DNA from: Isoetes taiwanensis | Taxonomy: Eukaryota > Streptophyta > Lycopodiopsida > Isoetales > Isoetaceae | Assembly (NCBI GenBank): GCA_021234155.1 | Contig: JAJEKV010000031.1 | Span: 2,821,055 to 2,885,054 of the forward strand | Length of the DNA stretch: 64,000 nt | Reading direction: 5' to 3' | Shown here: piece by piece, positions 43,561-54,326 of the stretch | How the letters are laid out: the number at the start of each line of letters is the position of its first letter | How positions within the stretch are numbered: position 1 is the stretch's first letter | Made by a program: the position numbers and the translations under genes | The notes under the pieces: generated by a model | What the model saw: only the letters and a program-made list of their open reading frames with translations | What the model was told of the DNA's origin: nothing | Database searches by the model: none

Positions 43561-44479
43561 CTTAGAGTATTGGTCTGAATTAAAGATTGCACATCTCTTG
43601 GATCCTATGCATATTTTTAAGAACATCAGCCATTCAATTTGGCGACATCTTACAGGAGATTGGGAGACTCTAAATGCTAGAAATGATCTAAAGGAACAAG
43701 GCATCAAAATGGAATTGTGGCCAGTTACATAAGAAGGTAGAGCTTCTCACTTTCGTCGAGGTCCTTGGGTATTGAAAAGGGATGAACTCAAACAAGTAAA
43801 AGCATCTATTAAAACTCTACGCACTCCAACTGGGTACGGATCTTCCCTTAGAAGGGCATTTACAAAAGATGGGGATACTCAGAGGCTTAAAGTCACATGA
43901 TTGGCATAAGTTTTTATATAATTTTATATTCTCTTAATTCCAGCATATTCTGCCGTGCACCTTAGAGAATTGCCTCACACCTTCTATCCGAAAGGTCATA
44001 TGTAGACTCGCCAGCTTTTCCAGGTGGATTTCTTTTAAGCAGATCATAGCTGCCGATATCTCAACCATGGAAATAGAGATTGTAGAGATACTATGCCAAC
44101 TAGAGCAACTATTTCCCACTAGTTTTTTTGACCCTTCAGGTATGTATGTTGCTGAACTAAATTTCCATTGGCAATCTTTTTTACCGAATGATCTTAGGTA
44201 CATCTATTGGTGCATTTGCCACAAGAAATATTGCTCGTGGGCCCAAACCCTTCCAGATGGATGTTCTTTTTAGAGAGATATATGAAGGTACTGAAAGGCT
44301 TTGTGCGTCAGATGGCAAGGCCCGAGGGATGTATAGCAGAAGGACATCTTATTCAAGAGACATTATTTTTTCCGACAGATGCCACCACATCTATAGATCC
44401 AAATGCACCAAAAATTTCGAAGAAAGAGGCTCCTAATTGGTTAGAAGGTGAAGTCTTGCAAGGTTTGTGTAAGCAATGA
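43561..44479 (+). pseudogene. CACTA transposase (Tnp2), middle part
   Basis: After the copia element the frame continues YWSELKIAHLLDPMHIFKNI, HLTGDWETLNARNDLKEQGI. It degrades through stop-containing frames with recognisable RELPHTFYPKGHM, then PSRWMFFLERYMKVLKGFVR and QMARPEGCIAEGHLIQETLF. These are the most conserved Tnp2 core blocks and contain several frameshifts. Confidence 0.9.
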
Positions 44480-44557
44480 AGGTTAAGCGAAGAGATGTTT
44501 GAAGGCATAAATAAATATATCTTAAATATTGCAGATGGCCTCATTAGATGGGTGTAA

Positions 44558-45454
44558 TTGTATAAAGTTGAGAAAGCACAAAGAGATTGTGACAGGAAAG
44601 CATATGCTATAAAAAATCGTCGAGGACAGCATAGAAGGGTACAATACCCTCCAGAACTAAGGCCCCTCCCTGATACACCACCCCATTGGTGGTTGTCAGC
44701 AAAGCTTATGGAAGCTAAAGACAATGGAGAAAAGATTCATGATGATGATCTCAACGTCGCACTTGGTTGTAATATATCCGTAAGCCTCTATATGTTATTG
44801 TATTCAACCAGTTTGTATATAGTATGCATCTCTCGCATTTTAATATTATTTATCAATTTGCAGGCTAGGTTTCATAATTCAATGTGGGCATATGGCCAGC
44901 ATTTTCAAATTGAAGGCATTGACAAAGCTCGTGTCACTTTTGATTCTGAAATAACTGCCTCGTTTAACCAAAAGAGTCAATCAACCCGTGGAAGAAACCA
45001 AACAATGCGACGACATCCATCCGGTTTTTTTGAAGTTGATTCAACACAAGACTTAGTAGATGTAAGTGAACCATTTGTATATCCACATCAAGTTCAACAA
45101 GTGTTTTTCCATGTCAACCCTCAAAACAGTGCATGGTGGATTGTAATCCCTACGGAACCAACGTCTCTTCGACATATTTCCAACACAATCCTTGAGGATG
45201 GAGGGGGGGAGCAAGAGGAAGAGGTAGAACATGAGCAAGACTTAGAATCGGTAGAGCCACGGAATATAGAAGATTACGAAGGAACAAGCAATGAAGAATT
45301 GAGATCACCGATGCACTCCCCTGTGGTTGAGGAAGATTATATTGATGAGGAGGAAGACATGGAGCTTCAAATGCCAAATATGCGACAAAGATTGCTGTTA
45401 CAACTAGATGATGATGAATGGGAAGACATTCAACATGATTTATTGGATGAATAA
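44558..45454 (+). pseudogene. CACTA transposase C-terminal region (DUF4216-like)
   Basis: The frame includes an unspliced intron-like segment (44780-44862) between GCNISV and ARFHNSMWAYGQHFQIEGID. It continues KARVTFDSEITASFNQKSQS and FVYPHQVQQVFFHVNPQNSA, typical of the C-terminal DUF4216 part of Tnp2 proteins. It ends in an acidic tail (EEDYIDEEEDMELQM). At 298 codons it is the best preserved part of the CACTA gene. Confidence 0.85.
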
Positions 45455-45579
45455 ATAGGAGATTATATTTATATTTTATTGAGTTTAAATAGATGTATAA
45501 CAAATATTTCTTTAAAGCATCCTCCCCCCTTCCCCCCTCCCCCCACCCGCCCCTCATCCCTCATTACTGAATGGTCTTG

Positions 45580-45870
45580 TTCTTGTCAGTGTGAACACGA
45601 GGGGCAGGTGGAATGGACTACCCTAGCCAATGTTCTATGCCAGCCATTCTCATTGTCATGACTCTGTCTGTTGCTATCTAGAGGCCATGACTGCCAGTCA
45701 GCCCTTTAGAGTTTGAACTAGATTAGGAACCCTTATTTCTGATGCATTATATATGTTTGTGACGATGTCTAATAGTGTTGATGGATGGGCTACACTTCAT
45801 GGTGACGTATTATTTATATGTATTGTTACTACGTGCTAACATGCAGATACACTTCCACAGTATAGGATGT
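45580..45870 (+). repeat. Old, decayed fragment of the gypsy LTR family
   Basis: Phrases such as GGACTACCC...GCCAATGTTC, ATGCCAGCCA and CATTGTCATGA match the reverse complement of the chromovirus LTR (compare 55620-55880) with many substitutions. It is much older than the complete element. Confidence 0.7.
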
Positions 45871-47200
45871 CGAGAACTAGGCCAATGACACCTCTGTGAC
45901 CTTCACTCGGGTATTTGGTGGCCATCACAGGTGGTCCAAGTTAGACGAAGTCACTGAGAAAAGGGATTTCTTGTGTCTATACGATGGGAGCATCGTGTAG
46001 GTTGGGGGCATCACATGGTTTTGATTTTATTCTTTATTCCAAGATACTCCTTTATGAAAAAAAAAACCATGTTGGAACTAGATCAACCATGGTCGAAACT
46101 ACATACTTTCTCTAGATGCATTCATGATTCTAATTTAATGCAAAATTCGCTTGAAGAAATACCTCAGTTTATGAAGACCATGTATGCCTTTGCCATCTCC
46201 TACGCTCAAGTCTTCCAGTCTATTCTTATGTCTACAATGATTGCCAAGGATCTGCAGCCATACAATCATGTTCTTTGGTAGCATTCCTCATTGCGCGTAC
46301 GATTACATAAAGATTAGATTAGATTAGATTAAAAATGAAACCATGAATGGTGTTAAAAACTATTTGGAAACCACCTGCTTGTGAACTTATTCATAGTTCT
46401 GAACTTAATCACAGCCTTACAATCGGAATAACCCACTTGTGAACTTATAGTCACAATGTTAGTGCTTCAAAAATTGCTTGCTACTACATGCCTTAGTAAG
46501 GGCAGAATTAGTTTAATGGACTCCAGTATCGAATGGACCTACAACTTACACTATCTTCATCTATCAACACCTCAAATTGTTTATCAAGCTCTTCATTCTT
46601 GGAATAATGGATTTCCCTATCTATCCATCTCACAAACTTACATATAAGACAATAATACTAGCTCGATTAAAAGAAAGCAAGCAAAAGATAGAGCATTTGA
46701 CCACAAATCCAAAGAAACAAGTATACTTTAGGATCCTCCATTCTTCTTGGATAGGGACAGTTTGGATCTAAATGCCTAGCTAGAAATTCTGCTTATGTTT
46801 TTGCTTGACCTAAAACTTTGATGCTGCCAAAAGCATTTTCTCAAATTCGTTCCTAAAGTATTCCTTCTTGCAATATGCAAGCATGATCTTTCAATATAAG
46901 CTTCATATTAAATAGCTATATGCCAACTTTAGGGGCATCCAACTGTAGATGTGTCAGGAAGCCTTTTGTACTACAAAATTCCTACTTTTCACAATAAGTA
47001 TCCTTAGCTTGAGGAGCATGATCAACAATATAATGTTTAGCTATATAAAGATCTTTTCTACGGCAAAAATTATTTTCATCTAGACATCAATGCTAACGGA
47101 GAGGTCACGGGCTAACGGGAGGTCAAGGTCGAAGTGGCAAAAGAAGGAATTCTTAATTTTCAGGGGAATTCATAATTTTCAGGGCCCTAGATATGGTGCA
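45871..47200. other. No gene recognised
   Basis: AT-rich noncoding sequence with a short (AGATT)n microsatellite at 46312-46331. ORFs of 60-100 codons at 45973 and 46456 show no recognisable protein. Confidence 0.45.
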
Positions 47201-47201
47201 T

Positions 47202-47345
47202 GCCCGAGCCATTTTGATGGCCCTCAAATTTTTTTTTTTCACTAACGCCCAAGGGCCAGGGCATTATTGAAAAAAAAAAATCGGACCATCAAAATGGCTC
47301 GGGCGTACGCCCGAGCCATTTTGATGACCCTCATTTTTTGGTGTT
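47202..47345. mobile_element. MITE-like foldback with 38-bp perfect palindrome
   Basis: GCCCGAGCCATTTTGATGG (47202-47220) is repeated in inverse at 47286-47304 and again directly at 47308 onward. The latter two form a perfect 38-bp palindrome (47288-47325) centred on GCGTACGC. The interior has T-rich and A-rich runs that can also pair. Confidence 0.75.
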
Positions 47346-49217
47346 ATCGCCTTAACACTCTGCCCCGAGAGTTTTGGGCCATCCGAACACCATCAAAATT
47401 GATCTAAATCCTCCATTTTAGCATACGGTGTTATGAAGTAGCAGTGTGTTATGGCTTCAGTAAACCATTCATCAAGATTGATCTTAACTGTTGGATCACT
47501 ATAAACTTGAGGGGCGGTGTGTGAAGGAAATTTAACGATCCAAGGGTGCTTAGAGTGACATGGCAGAGCATGTGCAACCTAGAATTCAAAAAATGTTGCT
47601 CCTAAAAAATACTAGCATTCTACGAAAATTAACTTCAAAAATAAAACTAGCAGTAGGGTAGGCTTGGGAAAAATAGTAGGTCAGTAGTTTTAGGATGATT
47701 GATCTTGATTGCTCTACCAACCACATCTTCGAAGAGTTCCATTTGTAACACTTTAAATCGAAGAGGTCCATTTGTAACACTTTAAATTAAAGATTGAGGA
47801 ACCTATTCTAGATAAACCAACTACTTCAAAGTTATAGAAAATTATATGTTTGGATTTATAAACACCCTTGAATTATGGTCTTCCATAATAATTGGGGCAA
47901 AGGGTTGGTAAAGGAAAGGTGAAATAGAGTAGAATAAAAAGTAAGGCTAATGCTACAAATGGCCAAAGTTGAAAACATTCAAGCTTGAAAGTTCTTTGTG
48001 AAGCACACCAAGATTTTTTTTATCCAACTTGAGATGATTATATCTGAGCTCTAGAAACATTGCATTGTAATCTGAAACAACACAGGGTTAGTATAGTCGA
48101 ATGCACCACCGTCTTAATGATTATCTGTGTAAATTATTAACGTCTATTAGGAAATATTTGTTATTTGTCTTGCTTGTTAACAAGGTTACCATTAAGGCCA
48201 AATTTTGTTTGAACATGACAAACTATAGGTTTTTGAGAATGTTCATGTTGCATATTTTCTGACTTGTAAATAGTCGTAGAAACCTAGATGAATCTTGTTG
48301 GGCAATATTATTTAGCCAAGATAATTAGCATTTTTGCTTGTAAAAGGAATTTTGGCCACCCATATTTAAATAGTTTTTACCTAATATTTCATACTTCTAA
48401 TTCCATTGTATTTGAATAAAATATATGTGATATACTAAAACAGAAGAAAGGCATGTTGCACACACATCGATAGTTAAGGGTTGCCTAGGAAAACAACAAT
48501 TGCAATGCGTAGGGCACGTGAGTGTGCTTGTCTTGTTCTTCTACACGTAAATTGTTGAATCACTGCAGTAAGTAAGACTAATAGGCTACATACATTTAAA
48601 TTGTGTCACTAGTTTTGATTCAACTCCAAACAAGAGCTTGTTACAATAGACATAGATGTAGATGCCTGGGGAGGAAGATTGTTTAATGCCAAACGAATTG
48701 TAATTTAAAAGGCTAATATACCATAGTGTGGTGTTCGCAAAATTGTCGATGACATGAGATATGCCAGCATAAAGCAATAGTTACAAAATTGTATGATTAA
48801 TATATAATGGACTAAGGGTATGCGAAAGTTTAAACTGCAACATTGCAATGGAATACAAATCCAAATCTAAAAAATGTCAATCAATGCCTTTTTGGGTCTC
48901 AGATAATAGCCAACCCAACAATTTAAAAAAAAAACCCAACATTTTTTATTTTTTTAAAGGAAGGAAGGAAGGAGCCTTTAACAAAAACTAGCACATGTAG
49001 CTATCTGAAACAAAGAGATATAGTGAACCACGATGGCATCATTCTTACTTATGCATTTTCTGGCCCGTGAAATGAGCGGTGGAAAAAACAAACCCTTAGT
49101 AATAAGAAATGGCAAGAGAATCAACTATATGCCTTAGGATATAAACATCCTACTTTACCACTCCCTGTGATGCACTGTATCCATCAAAATTGTTATCAAT
49201 ACCATCAGATCATCGCG
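47346..49217. other. No gene recognised
   Basis: AT-rich noncoding sequence. A 22-bp phrase (CATTTGTAACACTTTAAAT) is repeated at 47740 and 47770, and GGAA repeats occur at 48958-48972. Confidence 0.45.
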
Positions 49218-50080
49218 TCTCAAGACGCAAGGTGACTGCACACTTATGTGGATCGAGCCCTTCAATTTCTGCCATCTTTGTTACTGAAGGAAGTGAGGCT
49301 CAAAGCCCCGCATTGTAAGAGACTGAGCAGTCATCTATTTGACAAAAGAATCAACAGAAATACCACCATACATTCTTGCATAGTCATATGTTGGAAAGAC
49401 ATGACTTGTTCCACTGCCATAGTCCTCAACACTCTCTGGTGCCCATCTACATAAAAAAGCTGACCCTGCAAGTACAGGTAGCATGGTATATTTCTTCTTG
49501 GCCATTACATTAAAGAAAAAAATCCAAAGAAAAGGGGTACCTGCATTGTAAAGATGTTTCAACGGTCCTCTGAGTTAACATTCACAATGAGATGCTCTGA
49601 GGCATAAAGATTAGAGAGCATGTATGCCTGCACAAGAATATAAGGAATTAAGACCGCATTCCTGATTTAGACAATGGGTTAATTCTAATAGTTAGATGCA
49701 GCTGGAATACCTCATTCATGTCTGCCACAGTAACAACATAGATGTTGTCTAAGACCTTTATAACAATGTCTCTGTCAAGGAAGTTCATTTAATTACCTGT
49801 CCAAATTATTCTCTATTGACTCCACTCTAGTCGTTTTTACAACAGCCACAAGAACCACCTGACTATTTGGTCCATGTTTTCCTGCACAAGTAGCATGCTA
49901 GATATTAGGTGTCTAAAGACAGAATAGAGTTATCTCTTGTTTCAAAAGGAACCATTGTTAACCTGAGACAATAGATCAGTAGCAACATGAACAGGATTGG
50001 CAGGTTTAACAGCAATTACCAGCACCTCTGAAAGACCAGCTGGTATGTATATTGAAATCATGACTTCATTGTTCTGATAA
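49218..50080 (-). pseudogene. HDH: Histidinol dehydrogenase 3' half, multi-exon
   Basis: Minus-strand exons in order: [29 protein letters not shown] (about 50076-49963), EHGPNSQVVLVAVV (49880s), NIYVVTVADMNE (to 49712), AYMLSNLYASEHLIVNVNSE (about 49630), AGSAFLCRWAPESVEDYGSG and TSHVFPTYDYARMYGGISVD (49474-49340), then MAEIEGLDPHKCAVTLRLET with a stop near 49218. This is the C-terminal half of histidinol dehydrogenase, the last enzyme of histidine synthesis. A TAG follows SFVK and frame breaks follow it, so it is dead. Confidence 0.9.
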
Positions 50081-50396
50081 CACAATCCAAGAGAGAAATT
50101 AACTTAGAGACCTTAAAAAGATTAAAATATCTCATTGACCTCCTTCAACGCCAATGCATGTTTCTGAATACAGTGACATCCCATTGAGAGATCCATAACT
50201 AACGAGAGCAAGGAGCAGAAGATATCATATGCCAAGTTTGCAGATATTCACATGTTCATGCAGATATTCCATGCTTGAAATATATGAAGGCAATTCATAC
50301 AAGCTGTATGTACAATCCAATAAATGAAGAGAAACAAGAGTGGAACAGACAATAGCATGAATACACACACCGTAAAGATCAGTAAACGCACTTTCA
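50081..50396. other. No gene recognised
   Basis: Intron-like AT-rich sequence between the HDH and PPR fragments; no exon identified. Confidence 0.4.
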
Positions 50397-50553
50397 AAAG
50401 CTTATGCCATCTTTCCTCATGTCCATTATGATCTTTTCTGCGTCATCGTAATTTCTAAATGAAAAATAAGCATTATGCAAAATCCTGTAAGTGATAGCAT
50501 CTGTTTTGCAACCAGCTTTATGCATACTGGAATATAAGGCTTCTGCCTGTTAC
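50397..50553 (-). pseudogene. PPR protein C-terminal fragment
   Basis: The minus frame AEALYSSMHKAGCKTDAITY then RILHNAYFSFRNYDDAEKII shows pentatricopeptide-repeat periodicity, ending MDMRKDGISF and a stop. PPR proteins bind organellar RNA. Only about 1.5 repeats remain, in the same orientation as the neighbouring HDH and DUF716 fragments. Confidence 0.75.
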
Positions 50554-51252
50554 ATAAAAAATGAGAATCATTAAAAGACATTACTCTGAAACCGACGCAC
50601 TGCTTTCATATGATAACTAGATTTGGGATTAGATAATTGACTGAAGACATCTATCTAATCATTTGTTTCTCTTTAGTATATCTACATACCTGTTTACGTT
50701 TGCCATTCTTATGTACATAGGAATAAGAGTGTTGCTAGGTTATAATTAGAGATGCTCTAAACGGGAAGCTGTTAGTTATCTCATCAGAGGGCAGAGTCGA
50801 TCTCTGATATGAATAGTATGTTTTGAACGAAAACAACATGAAGTATGTTTGTCATGAGGAGACTAAAAATCAAAAGGTGGAATGAAGCTCAAGCTGATGC
50901 ACGTAAAGAACCGCAATGAATTCATTGCTTTCTATCTCTGCATATAGCGCTCAAACAGAGGGTGTTTTCTACTTAACCTAATACAGAGTCTTTCATGAAC
51001 CACATTTGACCTAAATGCTAGGTTATAACGTGACTAGACTAAATGGTAAGCTGTTAATCACAGTATGTTCTTTGATCTGAATGGTTTCTATATGTTGAAT
51101 TTTGGGTTGGTCTGTAACTGTAATAAATAAGGAGACTATGATTCATCTAAAAATAATGAAAATTTTATAGCGATCAGAATAAGTTCTGCATTCGCATATA
51201 GCAAGGTGCTCAAACCGAGGGGGTAGATTTCTACTAAACCTACAATTAATGC
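50554..51252. other. Noncoding with an imperfect direct repeat
   Basis: Two diverged copies of a roughly 300-bp segment (around 50730-50990 and 51020-51230) share phrases such as GCTAGGTTATAA, GGAGACTA and CAAACNGAGGG. No gene recognised. Confidence 0.5.
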
Positions 51253-51549
51253 TTACCCTACTCTCTCGCTTATCATAGCAGTGATACCAAAGATGAAGAA
51301 CATGAGAAGCATGGCTGCATGTTCAAAATTGTTCAAGTGTGTAGAATTGAGACCTCCATTACCTATGGACTTGAGACGGGTTGAATAGAGAAATTCAATG
51401 CACATATGTAAGAGAGCCCCAACCACGATAATATAGAGCTCCATGTATTTAAAACGAACTTGAGGAACCTGATGCCAAACCTTAAACCCATGCGGGTTGG
51501 ATGTACTTGAAAATAGTATTTTGCAAGTTGCCACAGTCATGCTAAACAC
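51253..51549 (-). pseudogene. DUF716 / TMEM45-family membrane protein fragment
   Basis: The frame reads PHGFKVWHQVPQVRFKYMEL, YIIVVGALLHMCIEFLYSTR, GNGGLNSTHLNNFEHAAMLL and MFFIFGITAMISERVG, with two hydrophobic membrane segments and the HNNFEH-type motif of plant DUF716 proteins. Other exons are missing. Confidence 0.7.
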
Positions 51550-51910
51550 TCAGCATCAAAATGTTTATACCATTCTAAATTGAACACTTCAGCATTAAAA
51601 CACTTTTAGAAGTTGAACACTTAAGCTTAGAAACACTTACAACAATAGTTGAACACTTGAACGTGAACAAGTCTGCAGTAACAAAACTGTAGCATGCCGA
51701 AGCTCTTCAAGAAAGTTGTTATGCAAAACCCAAAGCTTAACAAAATATACTACTCAGTCCTGCCTTCTCTGCTTTCCGCCTAAGTTTCTCAATCAAATTC
51801 ATTCTTCTCAGTTTACACCAACACAAAACATGGATCGATCGTGTAATGATACTGGACAGCCATAGTCGAAGGATGCTGGGAGGCTAATTTCAGGGCTTTT
51901 CTAATTTCGT
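51550..51910. other. No gene recognised
   Basis: Intron-like or intergenic AT-rich sequence with three imperfect TTGAACACTT phrases (51580-51660). Confidence 0.4.
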
Positions 51911-52107
51911 GGACCGTTGATGTATAATTTTAAAGATCCAATGGTTGAAAACAATATTAGATGAGGTGGCAAGCAACGTGGACACCTTAGAATTCCAGAA
52001 AACCTTGCACCCCAGGTTAGGCACTGTTGATGCATAATTTTAAAGATCCAATGGTTGGAAACAATATTAGATGAGGTGGAAAGCAACGTGGACACCTAGG
52101 CAACCTG
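51911..52107 (+). repeat. Two direct copies of a 76-80 bp unit
   Basis: TTGATGNATAATTTTAAAGA ... AGCAACGTGGACACCTNAG occurs at 51917-51993 and 52027-52103, separated by 33 bp. Confidence 0.85.
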
Positions 52108-52132
52108 CTAAAAAAAAAAAAAAAAAAAAAAA

Positions 52133-53128
52133 AGCAGTAAGGCAGGCTTGGAGCAAAGAATTGGGTGGGGTGTTGCATATATTGCAAGATTTTTGCCGAT
52201 GGCATATCCTATTTGGTTGTAGAAATACCATTTTGTTGAGTGTATATGGACTCTAACGTGAAGGCTCGTACATTACCAGTATATACTTTGAATAAAAGCT
52301 AACTTCCCAAAGAATACAAAGAATGTGAGGCTAACGTTTAAGTTGGTGTTAATTAGAAAGAACATGACGTGGGTACTTGCCCTAGTGACTGGCTTTAGGA
52401 TTACGTGGAATTGTGATACAAACCTTGAAATTTTAAAATGCCACTGGCTTCTTTAAGAAACCCACATCCCATATTCGATACCCTTGTTTTGCATTGTCTT
52501 CATATGTTTAAAATATTTGGTCATTTTAATTGTTGCTGGTTAATTGCTTAACCGAGGCAATTGATAATCCTATCCTATATTATAAAGTTATCATGTATGT
52601 CCGTTCTCCATCAAACTCTAGATTATGCCATGTGGCATTTTAATGCCACGTCATCAAACCCTAGATTGTGCATGCCACATCATCAAGCCCTAGACTGTAA
52701 ACGCCACATGGTACAATCTAGGGTTTGATGATAAAGTTATCATGTATGTATGTCCGTCTTCCATCAAACCCTAGATTATGCCATGTGGCATTTTTAATGC
52801 CACGTCATCAAACCCTAGATTGTGCATGCAACCATGTCGTCAGGGTTTGATGATGTGGCACGCAACCATGTCGCATTTCGGTTTGTTTTCTATATTACTG
52901 ATTTCGTTGCCTTTCATGTAGAGGACCTTGAGTCATTTTGTTCAAGAAATTATCAGTTCATCCAGCAACCCAATGTGCAAGGTAAAACCTCATTCAAATC
53001 ATTATAACTATTTCATCCTTTACGTGGGCCGTACATTTATTCAACTTTGTTGTAGAGTTACATAAACGGATGAAGGATTGATGCTTTGTTCTAAGACAAC
53101 TAATTTATCTGTTATCCTTGCTAGTCTA
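52133..53128. repeat. 1-kb dispersed direct duplication, copy A
   Basis: It matches 56932-57989 at high identity. Both copies begin next to an A-run with GCAGTAAGGCAGGCTTGG and end at GTTATCCTTGCT. It contains the CCCTAGATT foldback cluster and an exon-like segment EDLESFCSRNYQFIQQPNVQ (52919-52980) with acceptor CATGTAG and donor CAAGGTAAAA. Confidence 0.88.
52600..52865. repeat. Foldback cluster based on ATCAAACCCTAGATT
   Basis: At least six copies, both orientations, of CATCAAACCCTAGATTNTGC linked to CCACATG/CATGTGG motifs, able to form nested hairpins. Repeated at 57470-57735. Confidence 0.8.
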
Positions 53129-54326
53129 AGCCGAGCTAGCCTAGACTGGCACATCTATTTCCCTGGATTTCCTATTTTATTATTAAAGCATGAAAAATGC
53201 ACTTTTTTAAACCTGATAACCATTTCCCATATTTCTAGATAATTATCAGTCAACCATAAGCACCTAGATTTACATTTTGCCTTTTAAGACCATATCCAGA
53301 CCATTATTATCTTTAACCTTTAGTAAACACTCATCATTTCATTTTTGCATTTCTGCCAATCGTCAGCCTATGCTTACAACTTTAAATTCTTATTATCAAT
53401 ATCAGTATCTCTCACACATTCTAAATACATGTATCATATACCTTTCTTTAGCCTCGGATGTCATTAGCTTTAATCCTTCTTGGTCAACAGTATCCTTACC
53501 ATTATGCAAATTATTCCATCTGTTTATAATGTCGGAACATGCATATTTTCTGTTTCATATTTTATGGAATGGTTCCATGGTCTGCATACTAATGCATTGA
53601 CTCCTATGTTTATTTGGGATTTGGATCTTACATGCTATATCTTCTTTATCGATTTTTCAAGTTACAAACTCATTCTCTATTATCTGATCATATGAAATAC
53701 AAACAACTATGCATAAATATGACTGTTACTGATCTGTCATTCAAGTTTTCCAGCAATATCACTTACTATATTAGCATATCCGAACTAAGCCTTATAGAAA
53801 ATGGCCAAATATCCTTACCATTGTTTATACTACAGTTATAAAACCTGTTTCATGCAGGTACACAAATATAGATTTCAGGAACTCCTGCTGCTAAGTAAAC
53901 CATGTATCATCCGGATAATACTCTCGATCTTGGGACATAAAAAGACAAACGGAGAAGAAACACCGTATCTGCAGCCAAACAAGCAAACATTAACAATATA
54001 CTTGGTAATGATGCAAGGGCCAAAAGGTACATTGGTGTTTCTTGGCTTGTCGCCTTTCACCTTTTGTACCTTTTATGCCCTTGATCGAAAATATTATCCT
54101 AATAAATCAGCTGTAAAATCTATAAATCAGGCATCAGCCCGTGGCTTGTCATTATGCCATTCAAACATAACTGCAATGATTCATCATTTATATTCATACT
54201 CTAAATGGACACATTTTCTGCCCTGTATCTATCAGCTAATACAAATAATAATTATCATGTACTTAGTCATTCCTGCATGTTATATTTTCCTTTTTAGCAG
54301 TCTTAATCCATCCACTTGTGCATCTC
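53129..54326. other. No gene recognised
   Basis: AT-rich noncoding sequence with ORFs up to 200 codons on the plus strand that have no recognisable motif and biased, low-complexity composition. Confidence 0.4.

Larger units (their letters stand above)
37210..45454 (+). mobile_element. CACTA (En/Spm) element with Tnp2-type transposase, interrupted by copia
   Basis: Plus-strand Tnp2 blocks occur in order at 37266-37508, 37621-38660, 43561-44479 and 44558-45454, with a copia element inserted between the second and third. CACTA terminal inverted repeats were not found, so boundaries are approximate. Several stop codons and frame changes make it inactive as read. Confidence 0.9.
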
